DNA of 64,000 nt from Nocardia gamkensis NBRC 108242 (GTDB lineage Bacteria; Actinomycetota; Actinomycetes; Mycobacteriales; Mycobacteriaceae): contig NZ_BDBM01000002.1 in NCBI RefSeq assembly GCF_001612985.1, positions 62,001-126,000 of the forward strand, in the 5' to 3' direction. Positions within the stretch are counted from its first letter, which is position 1, and the number at the start of each line of letters is the position of its first letter. Shown here one piece after another: positions 1 to 11,937 of the stretch. Both the position numbers and the translations under genes were made by a program. The notes beneath the pieces were generated by a model. It did not search any database and was not told the origin of the DNA. It saw only the letters and a program-made list of their open reading frames with translations.

Positions 1-18
1 AGTACGCTCGTTCCAATC

Positions 19-834
19 ATGGCCACGTATTTCGATCCGAAGTCCTGGTCGCCGCTGCGGGCCGTCGATCTCGGAAAGCGCCTGTTCGATCAATCCTGGC
101 TGGAGCAGTGGGTCGCGCTCAGCACGGCCTGGATGGATCCGGTCGCCGACCTCGGCGCGGGCACCGTCACGGCGCTGCTGCCCGACGTGCTGATGACCAT
201 GCTCAGCGAGGGCATCCTGAGCCGGTTCGGCGGCCAGGAGGTCAGCGCGACACTGCTCGGCCACGACCTGCACGCCACCTTGCAGGTGCTGAAGGTGCGC
301 CGCCGCGGCGCGCATTTCCAGACCAAGACGGTGCTGTCGCGGCTGAGCTGGGACGATCATCCGATCGAGTCCGTCACGGTGATCGCCCACGGCGTCCGCC
401 TGATTCCGGGCGTGCCGACCAAGGTGCGCACCGCCCGGCTCGATCTCGTGGGCACCGTCACCACGGCGGCGCTGGTCGGGTGGCTCAACACCCAGCCGCT
501 GGACTGGGACCTCGACGTGCACCGCAGCGGGCTGATCCGAGCCAGGCACCGCCGACGGCTGGTCACCGCCCTGGTGGACGCGTCGGTCGCGGACAACCGA
601 CTGCGCATCGAGATACGCCGGGTCACCTGGTTCGGCGTGCCCATTCCGCGCCGCATGATCGACGTTCCCGTCCTACCGCTCGAACACCTGCCCAAGGACG
701 CGCGGATCGCGCGTGCCGAGCGCGAGGACGACCTGATCCGATTCCGCGTCGAACTGCCGGAGATCTCCGGGTCGTTCGATCTCGCCCAGATGCGCTCCGC
801 GATCCTGGCAGGCACCACCCTGATCGTCTTCTGA
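19..834 (+). CDS. conserved hypothetical protein, possibly DUF2993/LmeA-like
   Basis: A 271-residue protein that I do not firmly recognise. It has no signal peptide and no clear membrane span. It is rich in alternating beta-strand-like stretches and in basic residues in its second half. The layout recalls DUF2993-type lipid-binding proteins (LmeA in mycobacteria), but that link is inference from overall character, not from a motif. The start ATG lies 18 bases from the window edge, so an upstream start cannot be excluded. It converges on pcnA, with only 5 bases between the stop codons, so the two genes probably share a transcription end zone. A profile search against DUF2993 would decide the family. 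Confidence 0.6.
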   Translation: MATYFDPKSWSPLRAVDLGKRLFDQSWLEQWVALSTAWMDPVADLGAGTVTALLPDVLMTMLSEGILSRFGGQEVSATLLGHDLHATLQVLKVRRRGAHFQTKTVLSRLSWDDHPIESVTVIAHGVRLIPGVPTKVRTARLDLVGTVTTAALVGWLNTQPLDWDLDVHRSGLIRARHRRRLVTALVDASVADNRLRIEIRRVTWFGVPIPRRMIDVPVLPLEHLPKDARIARAEREDDLIRFRVELPEISGSFDLAQMRSAILAGTTLIVF

Positions 835-839
835 CCTGT

Positions 840-2300
<1,461 letters not shown>

Positions 2301-2730
2301 GAAGCAGCAGCTTACCGAGCCACGACAACGGTTATCGCGCCGCAGGCCCACGCAGCAGCCCAGATATATAAGGACACCGACATCAACCCAGCCAGCGGCA
2401 TCCGAAGACCGCGCAACCACCCTCGCGATCCACCTCCACGCGCCGCGCAGAGCCGAAGAACAACGCTCGCCGCCAACCCGCCAAAGAGCGCGCAGTGGCC
2501 ACCGCCCAGAGGCGAACCACGACTCGCGGATCGACTCATGGTCAGCCGCCGTGAGCGCCGCGCACCCCCGGCCTGCCGATCCTCCGCACCACCCCGCCGA
2601 TCTCGAACAAGGCGAAGACCCACTGCGCCCGGCCGCGAGCCATCCAGTGGCCGTGCACACCACCGAGCATCCAGCGTGTCCGCGCTCTGATCCAGGTCGT
2701 CCGCCTCACGAACAGCCAGCTGTAAGCGGG

Positions 2731-3003
2731 GCCACCGCTACCCCCACAAACCACCAGTACCGATCAACCTCGACGATCCGCTCCCAAGCCACGCGCCCCG
2801 AACGCGGATACCGACGCCCCGAACGCGCCCCCCAACCACGTCTTTCGAGCGAGGCAAGACCTCACCCGCTGACGCCGACCGAAAGCAACACAATCCCCCA
2901 TCCGAGCGGCCACCGCTACCCCCACGAACCACCAGTACCGGTCGCCCTCGACGATCCGCGCCGAGCGGGCGCGCCCCACGTCCCGAACGCGGATACCGAC
3001 GCA
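2731..3003. repeat. imperfect direct repeat, two copies
   Basis: Copy 1 (2731-2818) and copy 2 (2909-3003) both begin GCCACCGCTACCCCCAC, continue with ACCACCAGTACCG and CCTCGACGATCCGC, and end in GAACGCGGATACCGACG. The offset is 178-185 bases, so there are small indels between copies. No protein reading is conserved, which suggests a non-coding duplication. Confidence 0.8.
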
Positions 3004-3055
3004 CCCAGCGCACCTCGACTCCCGGTTTCGAGCGAAGCGAGACCGAGCATGCGCC

Positions 3056-3151
3056 GTTCGCGGCCCGGCTCGCGTTTGCGCGGCCGCCGCGTACGCGACG
3101 AAGGAGCAAGCGGCGGTCGCGCAAACGCGAGCCAAGAAGGGGGCCGCGAAC
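3056..3151. repeat. large nested inverted repeat (hairpin element)
   Basis: Outer arms GTTCGCGGCCC (3056-3066) and GGGCCGCGAAC (3141-3151) match perfectly. Adjoining inner arms of 16 bases at 3067-3082 and 3118-3133 also match perfectly (starting GGCTCGCGTTTGCGCG). A 7-base bulge (3134-3140) lies on one side only. The centre has a weaker CCGCCG/CGGCGG pairing. Only about 45 bases separate it from the Nudix start at 3198. Confidence 0.85.
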
Positions 3152-3197
3152 ACGCCGCGACGCAGTCGCGGCAAATCCAACACAGTAGGATTGCCAG

Positions 3198-3743
3198 GTG
3201 TCTCCGGCCGATCGTGCGAACAGTCGACGCCGCCAGCCTCGGCGCCGCGGTTCGGCCACCAATGCCGCCAATGCCGCCAAGCCGCGGATGCGTACGGTGC
3301 GGGAGACCTCGGCGGGTGGACTCGTCGTCGACGGCTTGGACGGTCCTCGGGAGTCGCGCAGTGCGGCACTCATCGGGCGCACCGATCGCCGCGGGCGGTT
3401 ACTGTGGTCGCTGCCGAAGGGACATATCGAAGAAGGTGAGACCGCCGAGCAGACCGCGATCCGCGAGGTCGCCGAGGAGACCGGCATCAACGGTGTCGTG
3501 GTCGCCGAACTCGGCAGCATCGATTACTGGTTCGTGACCGATGGTCGGCGGGTACACAAAACGGTGCATCATTATCTGCTGCGTTCGGTCGGTGGTGAAC
3601 TGTCCGACGCCGACGTGGAAGTGACCCAGGTCGCCTGGGTCCCGTTGAGTGAATTGGATTCTCGGCTGGCCTATGCCGACGAGCGGCGGCTGGCGGAGAT
3701 GGCGAACAAGCTGATCGACCGGATGGAGACCGGCAAGCGATGA
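3198..3743 (+). CDS. mutT4: Nudix hydrolase, MutT4-like
   Basis: A Nudix pyrophosphohydrolase that probably hydrolyses a nucleoside-diphosphate-linked substrate. The complete Nudix box (GX5EX7REUXEEXGU) is visible as GHIEEGE, then REVAEETGI, around residues 75-97. The GTG start at 3198 gives a basic, Arg/Ala-rich leader; an ATG at 3288 (reading [11 protein letters not shown]) would give a 151-residue protein that starts right at the domain. The stop codon overlaps the start of the next gene by 4 bases (ATGA), so the two are translationally coupled. The symbol rests on position: it occupies the place of Rv3908 (mutT4) in M. tuberculosis. The true substrate is unknown. Confidence 0.88.
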   Translation: MSPADRANSRRRQPRRRGSATNAANAAKPRMRTVRETSAGGLVVDGLDGPRESRSAALIGRTDRRGRLLWSLPKGHIEEGETAEQTAIREVAEETGINGVVVAELGSIDYWFVTDGRRVHKTVHHYLLRSVGGELSDADVEVTQVAWVPLSELDSRLAYADERRLAEMANKLIDRMETGKR

Positions 3744-6310
3744 CGCGTGGACTGTTCCGGATCTTCGTGGCGGTCCTGACCATCATCGGCCCGGTGACGA
3801 CGCTGCCACTGCTCGATTCCGCCTCGGCCGCAGCGCAACCTACCGGGTCCGGCACCTCGACGAATCCCAAATTCCTGAAGCTGTCTCTCGACTCGGTGAC
3901 GCCGACCACGGTGACCACCGGCAGCGATTCGGTGCTGACGGTCTCGGGCACGGTCACGAATATCGGCGACCGTGTGGTGGACGACGTCAGCATCCGCGTC
4001 CAGCGGGCGGCGGCGATCACCGCGCCTGCCGGGTTGCGTGCCACGCTGCGCCTCGACGAGGTCAACTACGACGTGAACGGCGACTTCGAGGATGTCGCGC
4101 AGCGGTTGAATCCGGGGCAGCGCAAGCAGTTCACGCTGAGCATCCCGTTGCGCTCCGAGAGCGGCGCCACGTCGCTGGGCATCACGGAACCGGGTGTCTA
4201 CCCGCTGTTGTTGAACGTGAACGGCGAACCCGCTTACGGCACGCAGGCCAGGCTCGACGACGCCAGGTTCCTGCTGCCGGTGCTCGGCGTGCCACCCGTC
4301 GCGGGTGAAGAGGCCCCGTCGGTGACCGCGCCTACCCACGCCCCGGTGGCGACGACGCTGCTGTGGCCGCTGGCCGACCGGCCCAGGCAGGTCGGGGGCC
4401 ATCCGGGCAGCGTGGACGGCAAGGTGGAGCTGACCGACGACGAATTGGCCGCTTCGCTCGGCAAGGGCGGGCGTCTCGATCAACTGCTGGCCGCGCTGGA
4501 GGGGACGTTGAGCCCGGGCGCGGGCCGCAACGCCGATCTGGCTTCGGCCGTGTGCCTTGCCGTCGACCCCGACCTGCTGCTCACGGTGCGCGCGATGACC
4601 AGGGGTTACCGCGTGCTGGCCAGCCCGTCCGATCCGGACGGCGCGACCAGGGCGGGCGCGGGCGCCGAACAGGCCCAGACCTGGCTGGACCGGCTGCGCG
4701 CGCTGGCCGGGTCGATGTGCACCGTGGCGCTGCCGTTCGCGCAGGTCGATCTCACCGCGCTGGCCGCGGTCAACGATCCGGCGCTGTCCGCGCGCGCGAT
4801 CAGCGAACCGGCCGAGATCATCGACTCGATCCTTTCCACCCGGTCGGTGCGCGGGGTCGGCCTGCCGGATTCCGGCAGCATCGATGAAGGCGCGGGCCGG
4901 CTGTTGCGCAGCCACGGTTTCAGCACCGCAGTGCTCGCCTCGACGGCGGCGGTTCCCCAGGACAGCGTGGACTGGGCGCAGTCGAGCAGTGAGAGCCACC
5001 AGACCACGGCCGGTGCGAGCGAGGCAGGAGCCACCGCGGACCCGGTCACTCCCGAAGTGGTGCGGCTGCCCGAGATCACCGCGATCCAGCCAACCGCACC
5101 GGTAGCACCGCAGGTCACGGGCAGTCCGGCGCCGCAGGCCGCGGGTTCACCCGCTCCCGCCGCCGACCAGGCACTGCACGCGGTGACTTTCGACATCTGG
5201 TCCGCGACGGCGCTCGCCGCGGTGGGCTCCAATCCGCCCACCCCGCCGTTCACTCCGTCCCGGGTCCGCTACGACGTCACCAACGACTCGCGTGCGGCCC
5301 GCCTGCAGGACGCTCTCGGGGCGATCTCGTGGAGCGCGCTGCACCCGGAGGCGAGCCGTTCGCTGTTGCTGGTCCCGCCACAACAGTGGGGGGCGAACCG
5401 GGACGAGGCGACCGCGCTGCTGCGTCAGGTCGACCAGTTGCTGCGCGGCAATCTCGCCACCGCGCGTCCGTTCCACGATCTGGTGGCGTTGCCGCCGGAC
5501 CCGCAGGCCTACGCGCTGGACTATCTGTCGCAGGCCGCGCAGGACGCGGTGCCGGACCGGTTCCTGCCGCCGGCGCGCGAGCAGAGCCGTCGAATCACCG
5601 AGATGATGCGCGCGCTGGTGGACGTGCCGGAGGCCGAACCGACGCCGCACGACTTCCTGACGCCGCTGCGCGACGATCTGCTGCGGGTGCTCAGCCTCTC
5701 CGATCGGCGTGCCGGAGATGCCGCGCCGGCGGATACTTTCGCTCAGCGGCGGCTGGACCAGAACACACGGACGATGGACAAGCTCTATCGCTCGGTCACC
5801 GTGCTGCCGCCGGGCGGGGTGTACACGCTCGCGTCCGAGCAGAGCCCACTGCTGCTGGTCGCGCGCAACGACCTGCCGGTGGCCATCCGGGTGAGATTCC
5901 GGATCGAGGCGCCGGCCGAGACGAAGATCACCGATCCCGGCGAGCAGCAACTCCCGGCGAACGGGTCGCGCTCCTTCCAGGTCCCGACCGAGGTGAGCGA
6001 CAGCCGCAACCTGGTGATTCCGATCTCGCTCACCACGCCGGAGGGCGTCGCGCTCGGCAATCCCACCCAGGTCTCGGTGCGTTCGAATGCCTACGGCAAG
6101 GCGTTGGCGATAATTACCGGATGCGCCGCACTCCTGCTGCTCCTGCTGGCCGGTCGCCGCTTGTGGCGCCGGTTCCGCGGACAGCCGGATCCGGCCGACG
6201 AGGGTTTCGATCCGGGCACCAGGCGCCGGGTCAACCGCTATCGGCGTGCGCGCCTGCGCGTGCTGCGGGCGCAGGAACAAGAGCAGGAGCAGTTGCAGGA
6301 GACGCGGTGA
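3740..6310 (+). CDS. DUF6049 family envelope protein (Rv3909-like)
   Basis: An 856-residue exported, membrane-anchored protein. The N-terminus is a signal peptide (basic MTRGLFR, a hydrophobic core, then a small-residue cleavage zone near residue 33, ASAAAQP). A CARDB-like beta domain follows ([18 protein letters not shown]). There is a single transmembrane helix near residues 785-808 ([19 protein letters not shown]) and a basic cytoplasmic tail. Length and topology match Rv3909, the gene upstream of murJ in mycobacteria. The start overlaps the Nudix stop by 4 bases. Function is unproven; its constant place beside murJ suggests a role in envelope assembly. Confidence 0.85.
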   Translation: MTRGLFRIFVAVLTIIGPVTTLPLLDSASAAAQPTGSGTSTNPKFLKLSLDSVTPTTVTTGSDSVLTVSGTVTNIGDRVVDDVSIRVQRAAAITAPAGLRATLRLDEVNYDVNGDFEDVAQRLNPGQRKQFTLSIPLRSESGATSLGITEPGVYPLLLNVNGEPAYGTQARLDDARFLLPVLGVPPVAGEEAPSVTAPTHAPVATTLLWPLADRPRQVGGHPGSVDGKVELTDDELAASLGKGGRLDQLLAALEGTLSPGAGRNADLASAVCLAVDPDLLLTVRAMTRGYRVLASPSDPDGATRAGAGAEQAQTWLDRLRALAGSMCTVALPFAQVDLTALAAVNDPALSARAISEPAEIIDSILSTRSVRGVGLPDSGSIDEGAGRLLRSHGFSTAVLASTAAVPQDSVDWAQSSSESHQTTAGASEAGATADPVTPEVVRLPEITAIQPTAPVAPQVTGSPAPQAAGSPAPAADQALHAVTFDIWSATALAAVGSNPPTPPFTPSRVRYDVTNDSRAARLQDALGAISWSALHPEASRSLLLVPPQQWGANRDEATALLRQVDQLLRGNLATARPFHDLVALPPDPQAYALDYLSQAAQDAVPDRFLPPAREQSRRITEMMRALVDVPEAEPTPHDFLTPLRDDLLRVLSLSDRRAGDAAPADTFAQRRLDQNTRTMDKLYRSVTVLPPGGVYTLASEQSPLLLVARNDLPVAIRVRFRIEAPAETKITDPGEQQLPANGSRSFQVPTEVSDSRNLVIPISLTTPEGVALGNPTQVSVRSNAYGKALAIITGCAALLLLLLAGRRLWRRFRGQPDPADEGFDPGTRRRVNRYRRARLRVLRAQEQEQEQLQETR

Positions 6311-6533
6311 GCGATCCCGCTTCGATCCGGTCACGAAAATCGCTGCTACCTGCATTGATGTGGTGCAGTGCGGTGTCGTGTGGCACGGTGGAGGACAATC
6401 ACGGTGTTCCCGAGCCGGTCCGGTCCGGACGGGGGCCACTGACAGAATGTTCGCCGACCACGGCGAAACTTTGCGGCGAGCCGCGGCTCACCGCACCGAT
6501 GGGGGTGCGGATATCCCGGCTGGTACAGGAGGC

Positions 6534-9500
6534 ATGATGAGCGACGATGACATATCGGCTCATCGCCCTCGACCAAGCGACCGGTTCGACGGTCCGCCGG
6601 TGCGCCGAGCGCCGGTCGCGCCGTGGGAACGCGGCCCGGCTCCGGCCGAAGCCGACCATCAGGACGTGAACAGCGGCCCGTACAACGACGAACAGGCACC
6701 GCTGGTGCCGCGGATCAGTCGTCCTCCGGCCGCACCGCAGCCGCGGCCGGGCCAGCGCATGCCTCCGCCGCCACCGCCCGGCTCGCAGCCGAGGCCGCCC
6801 GTGCCGCCACCGCCGCGCCCCGGCCCGGTGCCCAACCCGAACCCACGGCAGTATCCCGCTCCGCCGCCACCGGCCGGGCCCGGTCAACCGCGACCGGTTC
6901 CGCCCGGTCCGGCTCGCCCGGGACCTGTGCCTTCCGGCCCTCCCGGCGGCGCTCCTAGGCAGGCGCCACCACGCCCGCCGCGGTCCGGCGCGATTCCGGC
7001 CGTGCCGCGTCCGCCTCGGTCCGGCGCCATCCCCGCGGTGCCCCGGCCCCCGCAGTCGGGTCCGATCCCCGCCGCGCCGCGTCCGCCCCGCTCCGGGCCG
7101 ATCCCGGTCGCCACGCCGGAGTCCGACCGCGTGCCGCCGCCGCGCTACGCCCCGCCGCAGCCACAGCAGTTCCCACCGCCGCCACCGCCACCGCCGCGGC
7201 AACGGCCGGCCGGCCCGGTCCGGCACGAGCCCGCCGAACCGGATCGTCCGCGGACCAGGGAGTGGCCCGCGGCCACCGACACCGCGGAGCCGCCGAAGGC
7301 GGACGAATCGAAGCAGAGCGCGAACTCCCGGCTGCTCAGCGACTCGGGATCGATCGCGTTCGCGACGCTGATCAGCAGGATCACCGGATTCGGTAAGCAG
7401 CTGATGCTGCTCACCGTGCTCGGCCCGGCTATCGCCAGCGCGTTCACCGTCGCCAGCCAGATTCCGAACATGATCGCGGAACTGGTGCTCGGCGCCGTGC
7501 TCACCGCGATCGTGGTGCCCACGCTGGTGCGCGCGGAGCAGGAGGATCCGGATCGTGGTGCAGCGTTCGTCCGGCGCCTGGTTACCGCGGCTTTCGTGGT
7601 CCTGGCCACCGCCGCGCTGTTGGCGACGGCCGCGGCGCCGGTGCTGACCACCCATGTGTTCCTGTCCGACGACGGCAAGGTCAACACCGCGCTCACCACC
7701 GCGCTGGCGTTCCTGCTGTTGCCCGCGATCCTGTTCTACGGCATGTCGGCGCTGCTCACCGCGATCCTGAACACCCGGCAGATGTTCAAGCCCGGCGCGT
7801 GGGCGCCGGTGCTGAACAACGTGGTCGTGCTCACGGTGCTCGGCTTGTACGTCCTGATGCCCGGCGAGATCACGCTGGATCCGGTCCGCATGAGCGATCC
7901 GAAGCTGCTGGTGCTCGGCGTCGGCGTCACGGTCGGCGTGGTGGTGCAGGCGGTCAGCCTCCTTCCTGCCATCCGCAGGGCGGGCATCGACCTGCGCCCG
8001 CTGTGGGGGGTCGACGCTCGCCTCAAGCAGTTCGGCGGCATGGGCGCGGCGATCATCCTGTACGTGCTGATCAGCCAGGCGGGCTTCGTGTTCGCCACGC
8101 GGATCTCGTCGCATGCCGATGCGGCGGGTCCGGCCATCTACAACAACGCGTGGCTGCTTCTGCAATTGCCGTACGGCGTGCTCGGTGTCACGGTGCTCAC
8201 CGCGATCATGCCGCGGCTGAGCCGCAACGCCGCCGCCGACGACACGCCCGCGGTGGTCGACGATCTCTCCGCCGCCACCCGGTTGACCATGATCGCGCTG
8301 GTTCCCGTGGTCACCTTCCTCACGCTGGCCGGTCCTCAGGTCGGGCAAGCGCTCTACGGCTACGGCAATTTCGGCTCCGACGCCGAACGCCTCGGCCTCG
8401 CGGTCAGCTGGTCGGCGTTCGCGCTGGTCCCGTATTCGCTGGTGCTGATCCACCTGCGGGTGTTCTACGCCAGGGAGCAGGCGTGGATTCCGACCTGGAT
8501 CATCCTCGGCATCACCGCCGCCAAGATCGTCTTCTCCGCGCTGGCCCCGGTGCTCACCGACGCGGAGCACGTGGTGATCGCGCTCGGCGTCGCGAACGGC
8601 CTCGGGTTCACGGTCGGCGCCGTGGTGGGTGGTTGGCTGCTGCACCGCAGCCTCGGTGATCTCCGGATGGCCAATGTCGGCCGCACAGTGACCCGTGTCG
8701 TGCTTGCGTCACTCGCGGGCGGCGCGGTGATGTGGATCGTGGATCGGGTACTCGGCCTGGATCGACTGACCGCGTCCTTCCACGGCCCGGGCTCGCTGAT
8801 CCGGGTGGCGATCACGGCCGTCGTCATGTTCGCGGTGGCCTTCGGCCTGATGCGACTCGCCGGAATCCCGGAGATCGTGGCGATCACCGTGGCCATCTCC
8901 CGGCGGCTCGGCTGGACCCCGCCCGCGCCGGATCTCGACCTGGAGAGCCCGGTCGAAGATCCTTATGTCACGCAGGTGCTCCGCAGGCCCGACCCCTACT
9001 TGGCGTACCCGCGGTTCGATCCGTACATGGACGCCCAGACCATGGTGCTGCCGGTAATCAGAGCCGATGCCGTTGACCGCACCGGCATGGGTGAGTTCCC
9101 GTACCCTGTTCGGCAGAGAAGCACAAGTGGCGAAATCGCCGGAACCTCGACATATCAGGGCGAAGGAGGACCGAGGGTGAGCGACGACGCGGTGGGCGGC
9201 GTCCCGGCCGCCGATTCTTCTGCGACCACGCCCGGCGGACTGTCCACCGATGTACCGCCGACCGCGGGGGAGCCGTTGGATCCCGCGTACGCGAACAAGG
9301 AGCCGGGTACGGCTCCGCCGGAACAGGACGCGGCGAGACCGCAGGAGAATCAGCTGCCGCCAAGGGATCCGATGTACGACACCGGGATGATCCCGGTCGG
9401 CTCGCCGGAGATGCCGCCGATGGGCGGCGAGAACTTGGGTGCACGGCGGATTCCGCGCGGCCCCAAGCTCATTCCGGGCGCTTCGGTGGCAGGCGGGCGT

Positions 9501-10982
9501 TACCGTCTGCTGGCGGGCCACGGCGGCGCCCGCGGCTTGAAGTTCTGGCAGGCGCTGGATATCAAACTCGATCGCGAGGTCGCGCTGACCTTCGTCGACG
9601 CCGACCAGAAGGCGGCGGAGAACTCCGGGCACGACGGTCCTCAGGCGATCCTGTCCCGGACGCTGCGCCTCGGCCGGATCAACTCGCCGGGCCTCGCCCG
9701 CGTTCTGGACGTCGTGCGCGGCAGCTCCGGCGGCATCGTGGTGGCGGAGTGGACGCCGGGTCGCTCGCTGCGCGAGATGGCCGAGACGGTGCCGTCGCCG
9801 ATCGGCGCCGCGCGGGCCATCCGCGCCCTCGCCTCGGCGGCCGAGCTGGCTCACCGCGGCGGTGGCTCGCTGTCCATCGATCATCCCGACCGGGTGCGCA
9901 TCAGCGCCTCGGGTGATGCGGTGCTCGCCTTCCCCGGCACCCTCTCCGACTCCGACGCGCAGTCCGACGTGCGCGGTCTCGGCGCGATGCTGTACGCGCT
10001 GATCACCGCCCGCTGGCCGATCCGCTCGGGCGGTGTCAGCGGATCCGCGGCGACCGTCGGCGGCCTCCGGTTCGCCGACTTCGGCCCGGACGGGACTCCG
10101 GTGGAGCCACGCCAGATCCGTCCCGAGGTGCCGTTCGAGATCTCCGCGGTCGCCGTGCGCTCGCTGGAGTCGAACAAGGGCGTGCGGACGGCGGCGACGG
10201 TCCAGCATGTGCTGGAACAGGCGTCGGTGGTCGATCAGAAGACCGATTTCATTCCGGTGCTCCGGCTCGGCCAGCGCGCGCCCGCGAACATGGACGACTC
10301 GCTCGCCGATCCCGAACTGCTCGCGGCCGAACGCGAGCGCTCGCAGCGGATGATGTGGATCATGGTCGGCCTCGGCATCCTCGCCGCGCTGGTGGTCGGC
10401 GTCGTCATCTGGTGGATGGTCAGCTTCTTCGCGCCGACCGCTTCGGACGCGCCGCTGAACGAACAGCGCAATATCGGCCTGACCACGAACAACCAGCCGG
10501 TTCCGACGCCGGCGGCCGCGGGTCCGAACCTCACGTCGACCGGTGTGCCGGTTCCGGTGACCGGGGTGTCGGTGTTCTCCCCGGAGGGCACCGCAGACGG
10601 CGTGGCCAACGTCCAGGCGGTGCTGGACAACGATCCGGGCACCCAGTGGCGCACCGATCAGTACTTCCAGCAGTTCCCGGCGCTCAAGAAGGGGGTCGGG
10701 CTGCTGGCCACGCTGCCCGCCCCCGCCAAGCTCACGAGTGTCTCGATCAACTCGCCCAGCGCGGGCACGTCGGTGGAGATCCGCACCTCGCCCACCGGCT
10801 CGCCGACGCTGGATCAGACCCAGCTGATCGGTTCCGCCCGGCTGGACAACGGTGTCACCGACATCCCGGTGCGCGCCGACCAAGCCGCACGCTACGTTCT
10901 CGTCTGGATCACCGGACTGGGGAATTCCGGAGGACAGTTCCAGACGGCTGTCGCCGACATCCGTTTCGACGCCGCGCCCTAG
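6534..10982 (+). CDS. murJ: MurJ lipid II flippase fused to an extracytoplasmic-tailed pseudokinase (MviN type)
   Basis: A 1482-residue polyprotein-like fusion. Residues 1-260 are proline-rich and disordered, with repeated PPRSGAIPAVPR units. Residues ~265-800 form the multi-helix MurJ/MATE-like flippase that moves lipid II across the membrane (it begins DSGSIAFATLISRITGFGKQ). Residues ~970-1240 form a kinase-fold domain that lacks recognisable HRD and DFG motifs, hence a pseudokinase, as in mycobacterial MviN (Rv3910). A transmembrane helix at ~1272-1293 is followed by an extracellular beta domain (F5/8-type-like). Tandem ATGs at 6534 and 6537 follow AGGAGG (6527-6532). An internal GTG at 9177 has its own ideal RBS; see findings. 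Confidence 0.92.
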   Translation: MMSDDDISAHRPRPSDRFDGPPVRRAPVAPWERGPAPAEADHQDVNSGPYNDEQAPLVPRISRPPAAPQPRPGQRMPPPPPPGSQPRPPVPPPPRPGPVPNPNPRQYPAPPPPAGPGQPRPVPPGPARPGPVPSGPPGGAPRQAPPRPPRSGAIPAVPRPPRSGAIPAVPRPPQSGPIPAAPRPPRSGPIPVATPESDRVPPPRYAPPQPQQFPPPPPPPPRQRPAGPVRHEPAEPDRPRTREWPAATDTAEPPKADESKQSANSRLLSDSGSIAFATLISRITGFGKQLMLLTVLGPAIASAFTVASQIPNMIAELVLGAVLTAIVVPTLVRAEQEDPDRGAAFVRRLVTAAFVVLATAALLATAAAPVLTTHVFLSDDGKVNTALTTALAFLLLPAILFYGMSALLTAILNTRQMFKPGAWAPVLNNVVVLTVLGLYVLMPGEITLDPVRMSDPKLLVLGVGVTVGVVVQAVSLLPAIRRAGIDLRPLWGVDARLKQFGGMGAAIILYVLISQAGFVFATRISSHADAAGPAIYNNAWLLLQLPYGVLGVTVLTAIMPRLSRNAAADDTPAVVDDLSAATRLTMIALVPVVTFLTLAGPQVGQALYGYGNFGSDAERLGLAVSWSAFALVPYSLVLIHLRVFYAREQAWIPTWIILGITAAKIVFSALAPVLTDAEHVVIALGVANGLGFTVGAVVGGWLLHRSLGDLRMANVGRTVTRVVLASLAGGAVMWIVDRVLGLDRLTASFHGPGSLIRVAITAVVMFAVAFGLMRLAGIPEIVAITVAISRRLGWTPPAPDLDLESPVEDPYVTQVLRRPDPYLAYPRFDPYMDAQTMVLPVIRADAVDRTGMGEFPYPVRQRSTSGEIAGTSTYQGEGGPRVSDDAVGGVPAADSSATTPGGLSTDVPPTAGEPLDPAYANKEPGTAPPEQDAARPQENQLPPRDPMYDTGMIPVGSPEMPPMGGENLGARRIPRGPKLIPGASVAGGRYRLLAGHGGARGLKFWQALDIKLDREVALTFVDADQKAAENSGHDGPQAILSRTLRLGRINSPGLARVLDVVRGSSGGIVVAEWTPGRSLREMAETVPSPIGAARAIRALASAAELAHRGGGSLSIDHPDRVRISASGDAVLAFPGTLSDSDAQSDVRGLGAMLYALITARWPIRSGGVSGSAATVGGLRFADFGPDGTPVEPRQIRPEVPFEISAVAVRSLESNKGVRTAATVQHVLEQASVVDQKTDFIPVLRLGQRAPANMDDSLADPELLAAERERSQRMMWIMVGLGILAALVVGVVIWWMVSFFAPTASDAPLNEQRNIGLTTNNQPVPTPAAAGPNLTSTGVPVPVTGVSVFSPEGTADGVANVQAVLDNDPGTQWRTDQYFQQFPALKKGVGLLATLPAPAKLTSVSINSPSAGTSVEIRTSPTGSPTLDQTQLIGSARLDNGVTDIPVRADQAARYVLVWITGLGNSGGQFQTAVADIRFDAAP
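9164..9179 (+). promoter_or_regulatory. internal ribosome binding site and in-frame GTG inside murJ
   Basis: AGGAGG at 9164-9169, then a 7-base spacer, then an in-frame GTG at 9177-9179 reading VSDDAVGG. The N-terminus resembles that of the main start (MSDDDI). It lies exactly between the flippase and pseudokinase domains, so it could make a free pseudokinase of about 600 residues. Confidence 0.55.
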
Positions 10983-11229
10983 CCCGGCTCCGCTTCTGCC
11001 GCACATTCCTTCGTGCGGGCCACTCGTCGCGCGACGTCGATCGTCGCGTGTTCCGCCGTACTCCGGCCGCCCATTTCGGTTGCTGCCAAAACGTTACGGA
11101 CGATATGATCTTGGAGCGCTCTCAGCAGGGGAGTTCCGGGTACGCGCGTTTCGGTCCTGGATGCTGCGAGATCTCGGTGATGGTCAACCATGCCCGTTGC
11201 CGCCGTGAGGGCCGTCCAAGGGGTTGGCA

Positions 11230-11862
11230 TTGTCGTCCGAAGTGAACGAGGAGCTGGGCAGGGGGGCGTCGCGGCCGGTGATGTGTCACGAGCGTTCCCT
11301 CGTGCTCGGTGAGTGCACCGATGTGGAGTTGTTGCAGGCGCATGTGAGTGGTCGGCGGTATGCGTTCGCCGAGTTGCTGCGCAGGCATAACGATCATCTG
11401 TGGCAGACGGCGTTGCGCACGTCGTATACGCGTGAGGACGCTGCTGATTCGTTGCAGGATGCGTTGTTGTCGGCGCATCGCACGGCGGGGGCGTTTCGGG
11501 CGGAGTCCCAGGTGCGTAGTTGGTTGCATGCGATCGTGGTGAACGCGTGCCTGGATCGGATTCGTCGTAACAAGACCAGGCGCGCGTTGTCGTTGTCGCC
11601 GGAGTCGATGCCCGAGCCGAGGGATGAGCGCGATGAGATGGCGGCGGTGGAGATGTCGATGGTCATCGATCGTGCGTTGTTCTCGTTGCCGCCGGAGCAG
11701 CGCACGGCGTTGGTGGCGGTGGATGTGGAGGGGTATAGCGTGGCCGAGGCGGCCGCGTTGCTGGGTGTGCCGGAGGGAACGATCAAGAGCAGGTGCGCTC
11801 GTGGGCGGCAGCGGTTGAAAGAGCAATTGGATTATCTGCGTGATCCGGGGAACCGGAGGTAG
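11230..11862 (+). CDS. sigM: ECF RNA polymerase sigma factor SigM
   Basis: An extracytoplasmic-function sigma factor. Region 2 is seen as YAFAELLRRHNDHLWQTALR through SWLHAIVVNACLDRIRR; region 4 as LPPEQRTALVAVDVEGYSVAEAAALLGVPEGTIKSR, with its helix-turn-helix. I prefer the TTG at 11230 (reading MSSEVNEEL) because AAGGGG at 11218-11223 sits six bases upstream; a TTG at 11224 would have no spacer, and an ATG at 11281 is a shorter alternative. The anti-sigma gene follows downstream, as in mycobacteria (Rv3911/Rv3912). Mycobacterial SigM controls late-stage ESX and surface-lipid genes; whether the regulon is kept here is unknown. Confidence 0.92.
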   Translation: MSSEVNEELGRGASRPVMCHERSLVLGECTDVELLQAHVSGRRYAFAELLRRHNDHLWQTALRTSYTREDAADSLQDALLSAHRTAGAFRAESQVRSWLHAIVVNACLDRIRRNKTRRALSLSPESMPEPRDERDEMAAVEMSMVIDRALFSLPPEQRTALVAVDVEGYSVAEAAALLGVPEGTIKSRCARGRQRLKEQLDYLRDPGNRR

Positions 11863-11937
11863 TTGGGATGCGTCATTAATAGTGACGAACCACTGAACGA
11901 TTCAGAGGCAGGTCCCGTCGGCGAGGGGATCCCCGCG

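Larger units (their letters stand above)
2301..3197. other. repeat-rich intergenic region between pcnA and the Nudix gene
   Basis: About 0.9 kb with no convincing gene; open frames here are arginine/proline-rich and lack family signatures. It holds a roughly 90-bp imperfect direct repeat (2731-2818 and 2909-3003) and a very large hairpin (3056-3151), each listed separately. Promoters for the divergent pcnA and Nudix genes must lie at its ends; I could not assign clear -35/-10 boxes. Confidence 0.7.

Noticed and set aside
2301..2663. Upstream extension of pcnA to a 607-residue protein
   Set aside because: The extra 120 residues are Cys/Arg/Trp-rich without family match, and the GTG at 2300 gives the normal family length.
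3671..4999. Long antisense open frames opposite DUF6049, murJ, gyrA and other high-GC genes
   Set aside because: They mirror codon-position GC bias of the true genes; translations are Arg/His/Gly-rich without families.
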